A stretch of DNA of 64,000 nucleotides from an uncultured beta proteobacterium (GTDB lineage: Bacteria; Pseudomonadota; Gammaproteobacteria; Burkholderiales; SG8-41): NCBI GenBank assembly GCA_903933915.1, contig CAIZLW010000093.1, forward strand, positions 1 through 64,000, in the 5' to 3' direction. Below, in pieces: positions 19,224 to 29,689 of this stretch; the stretch's first letter is position 1; each line of letters begins with the position of its first letter. The translations under genes and the position numbers were made by a program. The notes under the pieces were generated by a model. It was not told the DNA's origin and did not search any database. It saw only the letters and a program-made list of their open reading frames with translations.

Positions 19224-20054
19224 ATGATCAGGTCATTCCGCGCCGCCTGCCTGCAAATGAACAGCGGCAGTGATCTTGCCGGCAATCTCAGTCAATTAAA
19301 AAACATGGTGACCGAAGCCTCCGGCAACGGTGCGCAATTCGTGCTGTCGCCCGAGTATTGCCTGATGATGGACGGCAGTGGTCGCGTCATGCGCGAAGGT
19401 GCGCTGCCGACCGACGGCGGCAATGTGCTGGCTGAATTGAAAGAGTTGGCTGCGCAGCTGAAAATCTGGCTGCTGTTGGGGTCGCTGACACTGAAGACCG
19501 AAGAGGAGCGGATCGTCAACCGCTCCTATCTCATCGCAGCTGATGGCAGTGTGGTGGCGACCTACGACAAGATTCACATGTTCGATGTCACGCTGCCCGA
19601 CGGCAAAGTGATCCGCGAGTCTTCGGCCTATCGACCGGGCGAGCAGGCGGTCATTGCGGCAACGCCCTGGGGCAAGCTGGGGATGACGATTTGTTATGAC
19701 GTGCGTTTTCCGCATCTATACCGGGCGCTGGCCCAACAAGGCGCCGAATATCTGTCAGTACCCGCGTCCTTCCAGCGGCAGACCGGCAAGGCCCACTGGC
19801 ACACGCTGCTCAAGTCGCGTGCCATCGAGAATGCCGCTTATGTTTTTGCACCGGCGATGTGCGGTGATCACCAAGGCAATCGTCAGACCTATGGTCATGC
19901 GCTGATTGTCGATCCCTGGGGCGAAGTGCTGGCCGACGCAGGCGAGGAGCCGGGCATCATCTACGCCGAGATCGAGCCGGCGCGTGTGGCGAAGATCCGC
20001 GGCATGATGCCCTCATTGCAGCATGACCGTCCTTATGTCTTTGGTTGCAAATAA
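19224..20054 (+). CDS. Carbon-nitrogen hydrolase (nitrilase superfamily, Nit/omega-amidase type)
   Basis: 276 residues from ATG at 19224; the frame runs back through the tRNA but that part is not coding. The catalytic triad is visible: Glu44 in LSPEYC, Lys in YDKIHMFDV, and Cys in [17 protein letters not shown]. These motifs are typical of the Nit1/deaminated glutathione amidase and omega-amidase branch, which hydrolyse small amides in the cytoplasm. The precise substrate cannot be told from sequence alone. No strong ribosome site is seen. The next gene is convergent, with A/T-rich DNA between. Confidence 0.9.
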   Translation: MIRSFRAACLQMNSGSDLAGNLSQLKNMVTEASGNGAQFVLSPEYCLMMDGSGRVMREGALPTDGGNVLAELKELAAQLKIWLLLGSLTLKTEEERIVNRSYLIAADGSVVATYDKIHMFDVTLPDGKVIRESSAYRPGEQAVIAATPWGKLGMTICYDVRFPHLYRALAQQGAEYLSVPASFQRQTGKAHWHTLLKSRAIENAAYVFAPAMCGDHQGNRQTYGHALIVDPWGEVLADAGEEPGIIYAEIEPARVAKIRGMMPSLQHDRPYVFGCK

Positions 20055-20059
20055 AATTT

Positions 20060-20075
20060 AATAAAAAAATACTCG
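20060..20075 (-). repeat. A/T-rich 3'-end motif, divergent copy (site 2)
   Basis: On the minus strand CGAGTATTTTTTTATT lies 23 bp after the acyl-CoA dehydrogenase stop. It resembles the motif at other sites but has two bases fewer in the centre. It is the weakest copy listed and may be only generic A/T-rich DNA. Confidence 0.3.
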
Positions 20076-20097
20076 CAATTATTTTTCCGGTGCGGAC

Positions 20098-21264
20098 TTA
20101 ATAGGATTTCGGCAGTCCCAGCACACGCTCGGCGATGTGGCACAGGATCAGTTGTGAACTGACCGGCGCGATGCGCGGGATTATCGCTTCGCGGAAATAA
20201 CGCTCGACATGAAATTCCCTGGCATAACCCATGCCGCCATGCGTCAGCACTGCGGTCTCGCAGGCTTTGAAGCCTGCCTCCCCGGCAAAATACTTCGCGG
20301 CGTTGGCTTCGGCGCCACAGGATTTTCCAGCGTCGTACAAACCCGCTGCGCGGTACGTCAGTAACGCAGCGGCTTCAAGCTCGATCCAGCGCTGCGCCAG
20401 CGGATGCTGGATCGCCTGGTTCTGGCCGATGGGGCGGTCAAAGACGATGCGCTCACCAGCATATCGGGCGGCACATTGCAGCGCGACCTTGCCCAGTCCC
20501 ACGGCTTCCGCTGCGACGAGGATGCGTTCGGGATTCAAGCCGTCAAGAATGTAGCGAAAGCCTTTGCCTTCTTCGCCGATACGATCCGTGGCAGGCACAC
20601 GCATGCCGTCGATGAACACCTGGTTGGAGTCCACCGCATTGCGACCCATTTTTTCGATTTCGCGCGCTTCGAAAGTTTGTCGATCGATGTCGGCATAGAA
20701 AAGCGTCAGACCGTCGACCGGATTGCTGGTTTCTTCAATCGGAGTGGTTCGCGCGAGCAGCAGGATCTTGTTGGCGACTTGCGCGGTGGAAATCCAGACC
20801 TTCTGGCCGTAAATCACGTAATCATCGCCGTTGCGTACGGCCTTGGTGGTCAGACGGGTTGTATTGAGCCCCGCACCCGGTTCGGTGACACCAAAACAGG
20901 CTTTGTCATGACCGGCGATCAGCGGCGGTAGCCAGCGCGTTTTTTGTGCATCCGAGGCGTAGACCACGACTGGATGCAGGCCGAAGATGTTCATATGCAC
21001 TGCGGATGCGCCGGAGAAGCCGGCGCCGGATGCGGAAATCGTTTCCATCATCAGCGCGGCTTCAGTAATGCCGAGTCCGCTGCCACCGTATTGTTCGGGC
21101 ATCGCAATGCCCAGCCATCCGTCACCGGCGATCGCAGCATGGAATTCATGAGGGAAGCCACCGTCTTTATCGTGCTGAAGCCAGTAATCAGCACCGAAGC
21201 GTGAGCAGGTGCGTGCCACAGCATCACGGATTGCACACTGTTCTTCTGAAAACTCAAAGTTCAT
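20098..21264 (-). CDS. Acyl-CoA dehydrogenase
   Basis: 388 residues, standard length. MNFEFSEEQCAIRDAVAR begins the helical N-domain. The FAD/substrate signatures CFGVTEPGAGLNTTRLTT and KVWISTAQVANKILLLART sit in the middle. The C-terminal part has FDRPIGQNQAIQHPLAQ and THGGMGYAREFHVERYFREA. It oxidises an acyl-CoA to the enoyl-CoA and passes electrons to ETF. The catalytic Glu position of this subfamily is not clear by eye. It is last of a three-gene minus-strand operon (RraA-like, CoA-transferase, this gene), which suggests breakdown of one organic acid. Confidence 0.93.
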   Translation of the reverse strand: MNFEFSEEQCAIRDAVARTCSRFGADYWLQHDKDGGFPHEFHAAIAGDGWLGIAMPEQYGGSGLGITEAALMMETISASGAGFSGASAVHMNIFGLHPVVVYASDAQKTRWLPPLIAGHDKACFGVTEPGAGLNTTRLTTKAVRNGDDYVIYGQKVWISTAQVANKILLLARTTPIEETSNPVDGLTLFYADIDRQTFEAREIEKMGRNAVDSNQVFIDGMRVPATDRIGEEGKGFRYILDGLNPERILVAAEAVGLGKVALQCAARYAGERIVFDRPIGQNQAIQHPLAQRWIELEAAALLTYRAAGLYDAGKSCGAEANAAKYFAGEAGFKACETAVLTHGGMGYAREFHVERYFREAIIPRIAPVSSQLILCHIAERVLGLPKSY

Positions 21265-21276
21265 CGATTGCTCCGG

Positions 21277-22479
21277 TCAATCAGGAACTGAGGTCACGCC
21301 GCTGGCGGCGAGGGCCTCGATTTCATCGTCACTATAGCCGGCGGAGCGAAGCACTTCGCCGCCGTGTTCGCCGAGTCGCGGGGCGCCGCATTGCGGTGCG
21401 GTCGGGGTGCGGGACCATTGCGTTGCGGCCCCTGTGGTCCGCAACACGCCTTCACTGGGGTGCGTTTCCGTGCGGATGAATCCAGTGCGGTTCAGGTGTT
21501 CGTCATCAATGACACTGTCGATTGAATTCATCGGCGCGCAGGGTATGTCGGCTTCTTTCAATGCTGTGAGCCATTCAGCGGTTGTGCGGTTGAGCATTTC
21601 ACCGGCGACAAAGGCGTTGGCCTCCGCGATGCGCGAAGACCGGTTTTCGTGGGTGTTGAAGCGCGGATCATCCCTGAACAAATCCTCGCGTCCAATCAAC
21701 CTGAAAAAGCTTTGCCACTGCTTGTCGTTATACATCAGCACGCAAACGTAGCCGTCGCGGGTACGGAACGGCCGCCGTTCAGGGGCCAGCACGCGTGCAT
21801 AGCCGGAAGGGCCAAGCGGCGGATCAAAGGTGCGCCCGCCCAAATGGTCGCCAAGAACCATTTGGCTCATGCATTCGAACATCGGAACCTCGACTGACTG
21901 TCCTTCGCCTGTGCGTTCGCGGTGATACAGCGCGGTGGTGACGGCATACACCGCATGCAGACCGACAATGCGGTCTGCCAGAGTCGCGGGAATGTACCTG
22001 GGGTCTTCCGAACCGGCCTGCTGCGCCAGCCAGGGAATTCCGGTCATGCCCTGGATCAGGTCATCATAAGCGGGGCGGGTGGCGTAAGGGCCCTGCTGGC
22101 CATAGCCATAGGCTCCGACATAAATGATGCGCGGATTGGCCGCTGCCACATCGGCGTATCCCAAGCGCAGTCGCTGCATGGCCTGAGGGCGGATGTTGTA
22201 GATCAGTACATCGGCCTTGGCCGCGATACGCAGCAATGCCTCACGGCCGGCCGGTTGCTTGAGATCAAGAACCACACTTTTCTTGTTGCGGTTAAGGTGC
22301 ATGAACATATGCCCCATGCCGTGGTTGCGCATCGGGCCGACGTGCCGGACGTTGTCACCGCCAGGCGCTGCAATCTTTATGACCTGCGCACCGAGATCGC
22401 CGAGGATCTGGGTTGCATAGGGACCCATGACCACCGTGGTCAGGTCGATCACGGTGGTCCCGGCGAGCGGTCCGGCCAT
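21277..22479 (-). CDS. CaiB/BaiF family (family III) CoA-transferase
   Basis: 400 residues. MAGPLAGTTVIDLTTVVMGPYATQIL (in part VIDLTTVVMGPYATQILGDL), HLNRNKKSVVLDLKQPAGRE and YVGAYGYGQQGPYATRPAYD are hallmarks of family III. The Asp in AYDDLIQG is the expected catalytic aspartate that carries the CoA thioester. It moves CoA between organic acids. It overlaps the RraA-like gene upstream as TGATG and lies 12 bp before the acyl-CoA dehydrogenase, so the three act as one unit. The acid used cannot be named. Confidence 0.93.
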   Translation of the reverse strand: MAGPLAGTTVIDLTTVVMGPYATQILGDLGAQVIKIAAPGGDNVRHVGPMRNHGMGHMFMHLNRNKKSVVLDLKQPAGREALLRIAAKADVLIYNIRPQAMQRLRLGYADVAAANPRIIYVGAYGYGQQGPYATRPAYDDLIQGMTGIPWLAQQAGSEDPRYIPATLADRIVGLHAVYAVTTALYHRERTGEGQSVEVPMFECMSQMVLGDHLGGRTFDPPLGPSGYARVLAPERRPFRTRDGYVCVLMYNDKQWQSFFRLIGREDLFRDDPRFNTHENRSSRIAEANAFVAGEMLNRTTAEWLTALKEADIPCAPMNSIDSVIDDEHLNRTGFIRTETHPSEGVLRTTGAATQWSRTPTAPQCGAPRLGEHGGEVLRSAGYSDDEIEALAASGVTSVPD

Positions 22480-23174
22480 CAGCTGCGCATTTTGGGCGGA
22501 ATGACGCAGCCTTTTTCGCGCAGCGTTTCATCAACCCAACTGCGGTCCAGTTTGCCCTTGCCGCGAATGGTCTTCAGCATTGCAGCTTCTTTTTTGGCCT
22601 GATCCTGCGCCAGTGCGATGGTTTCATTGGCCATTGCCTGCGGCAGGGCCAGCAAACCATCGTCGTCACCGATGATGATGTCGCCCGGGTTGATGACCGC
22701 ATCGCCAATAACTACCGGCACATTGATTTCGCCGGGGCCGTTTTTGTACGGCCCGCGATGAGTGACGCCGCGCGCATAGACCGGGAACGATGAAATCGCC
22801 AGCGCATCGGCGTCGCGGATGGCGCCGTCGATGACCATGCCGGCGGCGCCGTGGCGCTCGGCGATGGCTGACATGATTTCACCGATGATCGCCTGGGTGC
22901 AGATGCCGCCGGCATCAACAACGATGACGTCACCGGGACGGGCGATGTCGATGGCTTTGTGCACCATCAGGTTGTCACCGGGGCTGACCTTGACGGTCAG
23001 CGCGGTGCCGACCATGCGGCCGCCGCTGTGGCAAGGCCAGAGATCTGGGCCGATGGCGTGCAGACGGTTCATGTTGTCGCTGAGGTGCGCGGTGGCGATC
23101 TTGCGCAGCGTGGCGATGGTTTTGGCCGACGGTTGCGGTGCGAAAGGAAGGATGCGGAAGCCGATGGGTGCCAT
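22479..23174 (-). CDS. RraA-like / HMG-CHA aldolase family protein
   Basis: 231 residues from ATG at 23174; an upstream GTG at 23240 is open but outside the family length. MVIDGAIRDADAL carries the Arg-Asp pair that binds substrate and metal in class II HMG/CHA aldolases, and GDIIIGDDDGLLALP is also conserved. The fold is shared by the RNase E inhibitor RraA and by retro-aldolases or oxaloacetate decarboxylases. The operon partners (CoA-transferase, acyl-CoA dehydrogenase) favour an enzyme role in organic acid breakdown. No good ribosome site is seen at either start. Confidence 0.85.
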   Translation of the reverse strand: MAPIGFRILPFAPQPSAKTIATLRKIATAHLSDNMNRLHAIGPDLWPCHSGGRMVGTALTVKVSPGDNLMVHKAIDIARPGDVIVVDAGGICTQAIIGEIMSAIAERHGAAGMVIDGAIRDADALAISSFPVYARGVTHRGPYKNGPGEINVPVVIGDAVINPGDIIIGDDDGLLALPQAMANETIALAQDQAKKEAAMLKTIRGKGKLDRSWVDETLREKGCVIPPKMRS

Positions 23175-23335
23175 GATCTGGTCGCTGTAGTGTTGAAGGA
23201 GCGGATATCGTAGCACTGAGGACTGCCCTTGCAGGAGCACGTGCTAAAATCCGGCGCAATATCAAGAGATACGATTTACAAGACTCCGCCGGCAAGGCGG
23301 GGCGCAGCAAACACCCCGAAACGGCAAACACCAGA

Positions 23336-24091
23336 GTGCGCATTCTGCTCAGCAACGACGACGGTTATTTTTCGCCGGGCCTGGCCGCCCTGGAGCGTGC
23401 GTTGTCGCCACTGGGCAAGGTCACGGTTGTGGCCCCCGAGCGCGATCGCAGCGGCGCCAGCAATTCCCTGACCCTGGACCGGCCGCTGTCGGTGAGGAAG
23501 GCGCCGAGCGGTTTCTACTACGTCAATGGCACACCCACGGACTGCGTCCACCTGGCGGTAACCGGTTTGCTGCCGGAACTGCCGGATGTCGTGGTTTCGG
23601 GCATCAATGACGGAGCGAACATGGGGGATGACACGATTTATTCCGGCACCGTTGCCGCCGCAACCGAGGGTTTCCTGCTGGGCATTCCGTCAATCGCTGT
23701 TTCGCTGGTGTCCGGCAAAAATGATCATTTCGATACGGCAGCCCGTGTCGCGGCCGAGCTGGTGCTGCGTTTCGGCCAGCATCGTATTGACCAACCCGTG
23801 CTGCTGAATGTGAACGTGCCTGATGTGCCGTATGAGGCGTTGCGCGGCTTCAAGGTGACCCGCCTGGGCAAGCGCCACAAGGCCGAGCCTGTGGTCAAAG
23901 CGACCAATCCTCGCGGCGATACGGTGTATTGGGTTGGCGCTGCGGGACGTGCGCAGGACGCCGGCGAAGGCACCGACTTCCATGCCACGACGGCGCAGAT
24001 GGTTTCGGTGACGCCATTGCAGATGGATCTGACGCGGTTCGGACAAATGGATCTGGTGGGCCACTGGCTGGAAAGGCCCGCAACGGCATGA
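23336..24091 (+). CDS. surE: 5'/3'-nucleotidase (survival protein E)
   Basis: 251 residues from a GTG start. The metal site [12 protein letters not shown] and the SGASNSLT and [22 protein letters not shown] blocks are all present. SurE removes phosphate from nucleoside monophosphates and short polyphosphate, usually in stationary phase. It overlaps pcm by 4 bp (ATGA). surE-pcm-nlpD is the classic stress cluster. An extended -10-like TGCTAAAAT (23242-23250) lies about 85 bp upstream. Confidence 0.96.
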   Translation: MRILLSNDDGYFSPGLAALERALSPLGKVTVVAPERDRSGASNSLTLDRPLSVRKAPSGFYYVNGTPTDCVHLAVTGLLPELPDVVVSGINDGANMGDDTIYSGTVAAATEGFLLGIPSIAVSLVSGKNDHFDTAARVAAELVLRFGQHRIDQPVLLNVNVPDVPYEALRGFKVTRLGKRHKAEPVVKATNPRGDTVYWVGAAGRAQDAGEGTDFHATTAQMVSVTPLQMDLTRFGQMDLVGHWLERPATA

Positions 24092-24747
24092 ACGCGGTGA
24101 ATTCCGGCATCGGCATGACTTCCCAGCGCACGCGCATGCGCATGGTGGAGCGGCTGCGCGGCGAAGGCATTGTGGATGAAGTCATACTCGCAGTGATGGG
24201 TGAAATACCGCGGCATATTTTTGTCGATGAAGCGCTGGCCAGCAGGGCCTACGAAGATATGGCGCTGCCGCTGGGTTTTGGCCAGACCATCTCCAGCCCG
24301 TATACAGTGGCGCGCATGCTCGAGCTGTTGCGCAGCGGCGGCAAACTCGACAAGGTGCTGGAGATCGGCACCGGCTGCGGTTATCAGGCCGCAGTACTGT
24401 CGCGGCTCGCGCGTGAAGTCTATTCGCTGGAACGACTGGCACCGTTGCTGACCAAGGCGCGCCGGCATCTGCGCGATGCACGGGCGCACAATGTGCGCGT
24501 GCGCACGGCTGACGGACAACTCGGGTGGCCTGAACATTCACCGTTTGACGGCATTGTGGTTGCGGCAGCAGCGACCCATGTGCCGCAAGCGCTGCTCGAT
24601 CAGTTAGCGGTGGGTGGTAAGATCATCATTCCTTTGACGCATCAGGGCAAACAGTCTTTGCATGTCCTCGAACGCACCGCAGAGAGCTATGTCGACCGCA
24701 AAGTGGAAGACGCTCTTTTTGTCCCTTTGCTGCCCGGCCTCGGCTGA
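24088..24747 (+). CDS. pcm: Protein-L-isoaspartate O-methyltransferase
   Basis: 219 residues from ATG at 24088, coupled to surE by ATGA. The PCMT signature is seen: [33 protein letters not shown], and the SAM motif [18 protein letters not shown], then [17 protein letters not shown]. It methylates damaged isoaspartyl residues so that they can revert to aspartate. The frame is open upstream inside surE, but that part lacks homology. Confidence 0.96.
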   Translation: MNAVNSGIGMTSQRTRMRMVERLRGEGIVDEVILAVMGEIPRHIFVDEALASRAYEDMALPLGFGQTISSPYTVARMLELLRSGGKLDKVLEIGTGCGYQAAVLSRLAREVYSLERLAPLLTKARRHLRDARAHNVRVRTADGQLGWPEHSPFDGIVVAAAATHVPQALLDQLAVGGKIIIPLTHQGKQSLHVLERTAESYVDRKVEDALFVPLLPGLG

Positions 24748-24754
24748 TCGCGCA

Positions 24755-25681
24755 GTGACTACCATTGCCGGCGCGCGGCAGGTTGTTGCACTGGCCACGT
24801 TCGCAGCGGCCGCACTGCTTACCGGCTGCGCCACGCCCAGACCAGCCCCAGTCGTTGACCGCGTGTCCCAAACGACGGCTAAACCACCGGCCAAACCTGC
24901 GCCTAGCGCCCGTGTGACCCAAGCAGTGGATCAGCCGCGTCCCGAGACCTACAGCGTCAAGTCCGGCGACACGCTGTACTCGATTGCGCTGGAGTTCGGT
25001 TTGGACTACCGCGAATTGGCCGGATGGAACAACATTGATCCCGCACGCATCCGCGTCGGCCAGCAACTGCGGCTGTCGCCGCCGCGCGGCGCAGTGGCGA
25101 CGCCGCTGCGCACGCCGGGCGGCACAGTTGAAGCGCAACCGCTGGATGGCGCGGGTCGCGCTGCGGCTGGCGGTGCCCGAACCGAACCGCGCGGCGTGCG
25201 TGTTCCGTATTCCGAGCAGACTTACGCGCAGATGTCGGGGGTCAAACTCGAGCCGGCGCCCAAGCCCGAACCCCAAGCACAGCCTGATACGAAGACACCG
25301 GTCGCTGTCGGCGACGATGTCGACTGGATCTGGCCGGTCAGCGGCAAGGTGGTGACACCATTTAACGAGTCATCCAGCAAGGGTATCGGCATTTCCGGCA
25401 AGCTGGGGCAGCCGGTCGTAGCCGCCGGGCCTGGCCGCGTTATTTTCAGCGGCACCGGCATCCGCGGGCTGGGCAAACTGATTGTCATCAAACATAACGA
25501 GAAATTCCTCAGCGTGTATGCGCACAACCGGGAATTGCTGGTGAAGGAAGGGCAGACGGTGACGCGCGGCCAGCGCATTGCGGAGATGGGCGACACCGAC
25601 ACCGATCAAGTCAAACTGCATTTCGAGATACGCCGGCTGGGCAAGCCGATCGATCCGGCGACGCTGCTGCCGCCCGCTTGA
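24755..25681 (+). CDS. nlpD: NlpD-like lipoprotein, LysM plus degenerate M23 peptidase domain
   Basis: 308 residues from GTG at 24755, seven bases after pcm; ATG at 24689 is an alternative that overlaps pcm. The signal sequence ends in the lipobox LLTGC, so the protein is an outer-membrane-bound lipoprotein. A LysM domain follows (YSVKSGDTLYSIALEFGLDY), then a Pro/Ala-rich linker and an M23/LytM domain (WPVSGKVVTPF ... LHFEIRRLGKPIDP). The first metal-binding His of active M23 enzymes is missing (KGIGISG), as in NlpD/EnvC regulators. By analogy it activates an amidase for cell separation. The usual next gene, rpoS, is absent. Confidence 0.9.
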   Translation: MTTIAGARQVVALATFAAAALLTGCATPRPAPVVDRVSQTTAKPPAKPAPSARVTQAVDQPRPETYSVKSGDTLYSIALEFGLDYRELAGWNNIDPARIRVGQQLRLSPPRGAVATPLRTPGGTVEAQPLDGAGRAAAGGARTEPRGVRVPYSEQTYAQMSGVKLEPAPKPEPQAQPDTKTPVAVGDDVDWIWPVSGKVVTPFNESSSKGIGISGKLGQPVVAAGPGRVIFSGTGIRGLGKLIVIKHNEKFLSVYAHNRELLVKEGQTVTRGQRIAEMGDTDTDQVKLHFEIRRLGKPIDPATLLPPA

Positions 25682-25692
25682 GAATGTTTATA

Positions 25693-25710
25693 TAAGTAAT
25701 TGTTTTTATT
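25693..25710 (+). repeat. A/T-rich 3'-end motif, site 3
   Basis: TAAGTAATTGTTTTTATT, 11 bp after the nlpD stop and in its sense direction. It is identical over 18 bp to the copy at 56625-56642. It lies between convergent nlpD and the TgpA-type gene. Confidence 0.65.
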
Positions 25711-25718
25711 TATTTATT

Positions 25719-27689
25719 TTATTCGGCGAAGCGGTTCACGCGTCGCTGAAATTCGCGCACGGCTTGCGGCGTTGCCGATTGGCCGTAGCGCAGCGCCACG
25801 TAGCATTCGGTAATGGATGCGATCTCCTGGGCCGTCTCGGGTCGCGATTGCGCGGCGCGGCGGGCATAAACGAGTGGCCCCTCTGCAGGGTGGCGCGGCA
25901 AACCCCGACGCGCCAGCTTGCGGCAGAAGCGATCATAAGCTGCCCGTATCGCATCACTGCGGCCCCGGCGCAGATCACGGAATGCGAACAGCGCGCCTGC
26001 CAGCACCGCCAGCCCAGCAAATACAAACAGCAATACCGCGAGTTTCTGCCAAGTGGCATCACTGAAGCCGATATTGGCGAGAAACTGGCGCTGGCGTTCG
26101 GGGTTGTAACCCAGCACCCATTGGTTCCAGGTATAAGTCACGGAATCCCAGGTCAGGCGCATGCGCTGCAGAAACTCGAAATCGCCGCGGACAAACATCG
26201 GCAGCGCATCGCTGCTGGGCAGTGCCGAAGCAATACCGCGTTCCACCCGTGCCGGTGATACGGCGGCCGTGGGATCAACACGTATCCAGCCAGTTCCTGA
26301 TACCCAGATTTCGGTCCAGGCATGGGCGTCAGCCTGGCGGATCAGGATGTAGTCGCTCACCGGATTGACCTGTCCGCCCTGATAACCGGTGACCACGCGG
26401 GCGGGTATGCCCGCCGCGCGCATCAGCACGGTAAACGCCGAGGCGTAGTGTTCGCAGAATCCGCGCCGGGTGTCGAACAGGAATTCATCGACGGCGTGTT
26501 CGCCGAGCAGCGGCGGCGACAGGGTGTAGACAAAGTTTTCATTGCGGAAATCATTGAGCACGGCGGCGACCAGCTGCCGGTCGTCGTTGAATTTGCGCCG
26601 CAATTCCCGGGCACGTTGCAGCGTGCGCGGGTTGTAGCCGTCGGGCAGTTGCAACGCCCGCTTGAGCACGGTTTCACTGTCGTCCGCGCCATAGGCCGCT
26701 TCAAGCCGCGAACTCATGTTGTAGCGCATGCGGCTGCGTACCGGGGTCGTGCTCAGCAGTTGCATGTCGCGCGTGGCGATCGCGCGCGGCGGCCGCTGCA
26801 TCGGCATTTCAAGCGCAAACAGCCAGCGTTTGTTGTGCGGCTCCAGGGTTACGGTGTATTCGATGGAAGGTTCCCCGACGGGCAGTTCATTGGCGTTGAA
26901 CACAAAACGTGGCGCCGTCCAGGTTCTGCCGTCGTAATCCCACAGCACGGGGCCGCGCCAGTACAGCGCGCGCGCTTCGGGGATGCGGTCGCGGAACTCG
27001 GCACGAAACGCGACGGCATCGGACAGGATCAGGCTGTTGAGACTGCCCGGGCTCATGCTGTCGGAAAGCCCGCTGAGGCCAGCATGGGAATCGTGAGGCA
27101 GGCCCCACAGCGGCCCCTGGATGCGGGGGAAGAGCAGGAACAGCACCAGCATCAGGGGCAGGGCCTGCAGCAGCAACAGGGTGGCGCGCCGCGCCGGCTG
27201 GCGCCAGCCGGGCCATGTCCCGGTGAACTGCATGCCGATCAGCACGACAATCAGCAGCCAGGCGCAGCAGAGCATGTAAAGCGCTGTTGTGATGGTCTGC
27301 GAAAACAGGAAATTGGTGACCAGCAGAAAGAAACCGAGGAAGCCGAGCAGGGCACCGTCGCGCAGCGTGCGCGTTTCCAGTACCTTGAGCGCGAGCATGA
27401 CCACGAGCAGTGCGACGCCGGCATCGCGACCCAGCAGGGTACGGTATTCGATCAGGATGCCGGCTGCCGCTGCAAAGGCCAGCAGACCGAGCAGCCATTT
27501 TCCCGGGGAGGGCAGGCTGCGGCGCGCCAGATAAATGCGCCAGAACACGATGATGGCGATCAGTGTTCCGAGCCACAGAGGCAGTCGCGACAGATGAGCC
27601 GCCGAGGCCAGCAAAAAACCGCCGGCAAGACCGTAGGCTTCGCGCGGGATGATTGGCCGCGAATTAAGCGAGATCGGCCGTTGCGCCAT
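25719..27689 (-). CDS. TgpA-type membrane transglutaminase-like protein (DUF3488)
   Basis: 656 residues. The N-terminal 200 residues hold about six membrane segments (GGFLLASAAH..., LWLGTLIAIIVFW, VALLVVMLALKVL, LLGFLGFFLLVTNFLF). A periplasmic transglutaminase core follows: Cys in TRRGFCEHYASAF, His in ADAHAWTEIWV, Asp in WIRVDPTAAV. One more membrane helix near 570 (KLAVLLFVFAGLAVLAGALF) precedes a cytoplasmic tail. TgpA is essential in Pseudomonas aeruginosa; its substrate is not settled. It overlaps the DUF58 gene by 26 bp, in the usual MoxR-DUF58-TgpA order. Confidence 0.93.
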   Translation of the reverse strand: MAQRPISLNSRPIIPREAYGLAGGFLLASAAHLSRLPLWLGTLIAIIVFWRIYLARRSLPSPGKWLLGLLAFAAAAGILIEYRTLLGRDAGVALLVVMLALKVLETRTLRDGALLGFLGFFLLVTNFLFSQTITTALYMLCCAWLLIVVLIGMQFTGTWPGWRQPARRATLLLLQALPLMLVLFLLFPRIQGPLWGLPHDSHAGLSGLSDSMSPGSLNSLILSDAVAFRAEFRDRIPEARALYWRGPVLWDYDGRTWTAPRFVFNANELPVGEPSIEYTVTLEPHNKRWLFALEMPMQRPPRAIATRDMQLLSTTPVRSRMRYNMSSRLEAAYGADDSETVLKRALQLPDGYNPRTLQRARELRRKFNDDRQLVAAVLNDFRNENFVYTLSPPLLGEHAVDEFLFDTRRGFCEHYASAFTVLMRAAGIPARVVTGYQGGQVNPVSDYILIRQADAHAWTEIWVSGTGWIRVDPTAAVSPARVERGIASALPSSDALPMFVRGDFEFLQRMRLTWDSVTYTWNQWVLGYNPERQRQFLANIGFSDATWQKLAVLLFVFAGLAVLAGALFAFRDLRRGRSDAIRAAYDRFCRKLARRGLPRHPAEGPLVYARRAAQSRPETAQEIASITECYVALRYGQSATPQAVREFQRRVNRFAE

Positions 27690-28644
27690 GGAGGGCCAGT
27701 GCGCGCAGACAATCGACGCGATGTTTCGGACCGCTGGATAACGGAAGTGTGGCGCCGGGCAGGCGCAGGCCGTAAGTCATGCTGCGGACATCGGCTTCAA
27801 GGACCCAGCGCGTCAGATGTGACAGGCGTTGTTCAACGCTGAATACAGGCGGCAACGCGTCCCACGACAGCCATAACTCGGCATCGGCGCGGCCGGAAAA
27901 TTGTTTGGTGAGCAGCGTATCGTCACGCGCGACGGCTTTCCAGGCGATATGACGCGGAGAGTCGCCGGGGCGGTAAGGGCGCAATCCGGAGAATTCGTCC
28001 TGCCCCTGGCCGGCCATGCCGCCTTCGCCGTCACCCGCAACAGCAGCCGGCAAGGGCAGTCCGGGCGTCGCAGGGGCCGGGTAGACCAGGCATTGCACAT
28101 CAGGCTCGGCGTAAGACCAGGCGCGGAACAGTCCGACTGGAAATCGCGTGAACAGGGTGATGCGCCCTGGCCGCAACCAGCCGCGCTGCAAGGCGGGAAC
28201 CGGCACCTGCGCGGTGACCGTGCCCTCAGCCGGCACATCAATGTAATCGGCGGTGATCTGATTGCCGGTCACGCCGATGCTGAAACGGTCAGCCCGGGTG
28301 TTATTGTGGATCTGCAGCTGGAATTGCGCGGTTTCTCCGGCAAATACCGGCAGCACGCGCCCCGCGCTAATCCGCAGATGCGCCAGATTGCGGTAGGTAT
28401 GCAGCATGGTCTGGATACCGGCAGCGCCCAGCAGAAAAACCAGGATAAAGCCCAGCGACAGGTCGTAATTCACCGAACCGGTGAGCATCAACAGAATCAC
28501 TGCTGCGTAGAGCAGTCCCTGGCGCGTCGGCAGGATGAACACCCGCCGCTGCACCAGAACAATGGTGCCGCGTTCGGGGCCCCGCCATTGGAACAGCCAT
28601 TTGAACGCGCCGTTGAGTGCGCTGTTTTTGAGCGGTTGAGCCAT
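27664..28644 (-). CDS. DUF58 domain protein (MoxR partner)
   Basis: 326 residues. Two membrane helices lie near 45-90 (LLYAAVILLMLTGS, LGFILVFLLGAAG). The DUF58 signature GQDEFSGLRPYRPGDSPRHI with AWK follows near 225-245, then a von Willebrand A-like fold. Such proteins work with MoxR AAA+ ATPases as chaperone-like or metal-insertion partners. It stands between the MoxR and TgpA genes, seven bases after MoxR and overlapping TgpA. A role in controlling the transglutaminase is inferred from context. Confidence 0.9.
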   Translation of the reverse strand: MAQPLKNSALNGAFKWLFQWRGPERGTIVLVQRRVFILPTRQGLLYAAVILLMLTGSVNYDLSLGFILVFLLGAAGIQTMLHTYRNLAHLRISAGRVLPVFAGETAQFQLQIHNNTRADRFSIGVTGNQITADYIDVPAEGTVTAQVPVPALQRGWLRPGRITLFTRFPVGLFRAWSYAEPDVQCLVYPAPATPGLPLPAAVAGDGEGGMAGQGQDEFSGLRPYRPGDSPRHIAWKAVARDDTLLTKQFSGRADAELWLSWDALPPVFSVEQRLSHLTRWVLEADVRSMTYGLRLPGATLPLSSGPKHRVDCLRALALHGATADLA

Positions 28645-28650
28645 GGTGAC

Positions 28651-29571
<921 letters not shown>

Positions 29572-29689
29572 GAAGGCGGTGACCTTACTGAGGTTATGGA
29601 TTTGGCGGCGGGGAGTGTGGATTATAAGATGAACCTTCATTGAAGACCCGGGCATCCGGGTTAGGATAGCCCGTCTTGTGCACTCACCC

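Noticed and set aside
26322-27842. A 506-codon open frame on the plus strand opposite the TgpA-type gene
   Set aside because: It lies wholly antisense to a gene with clear catalytic motifs, is rich in Arg, Gln and Gly as GC-rich shadows are, and has no recognisable domain.
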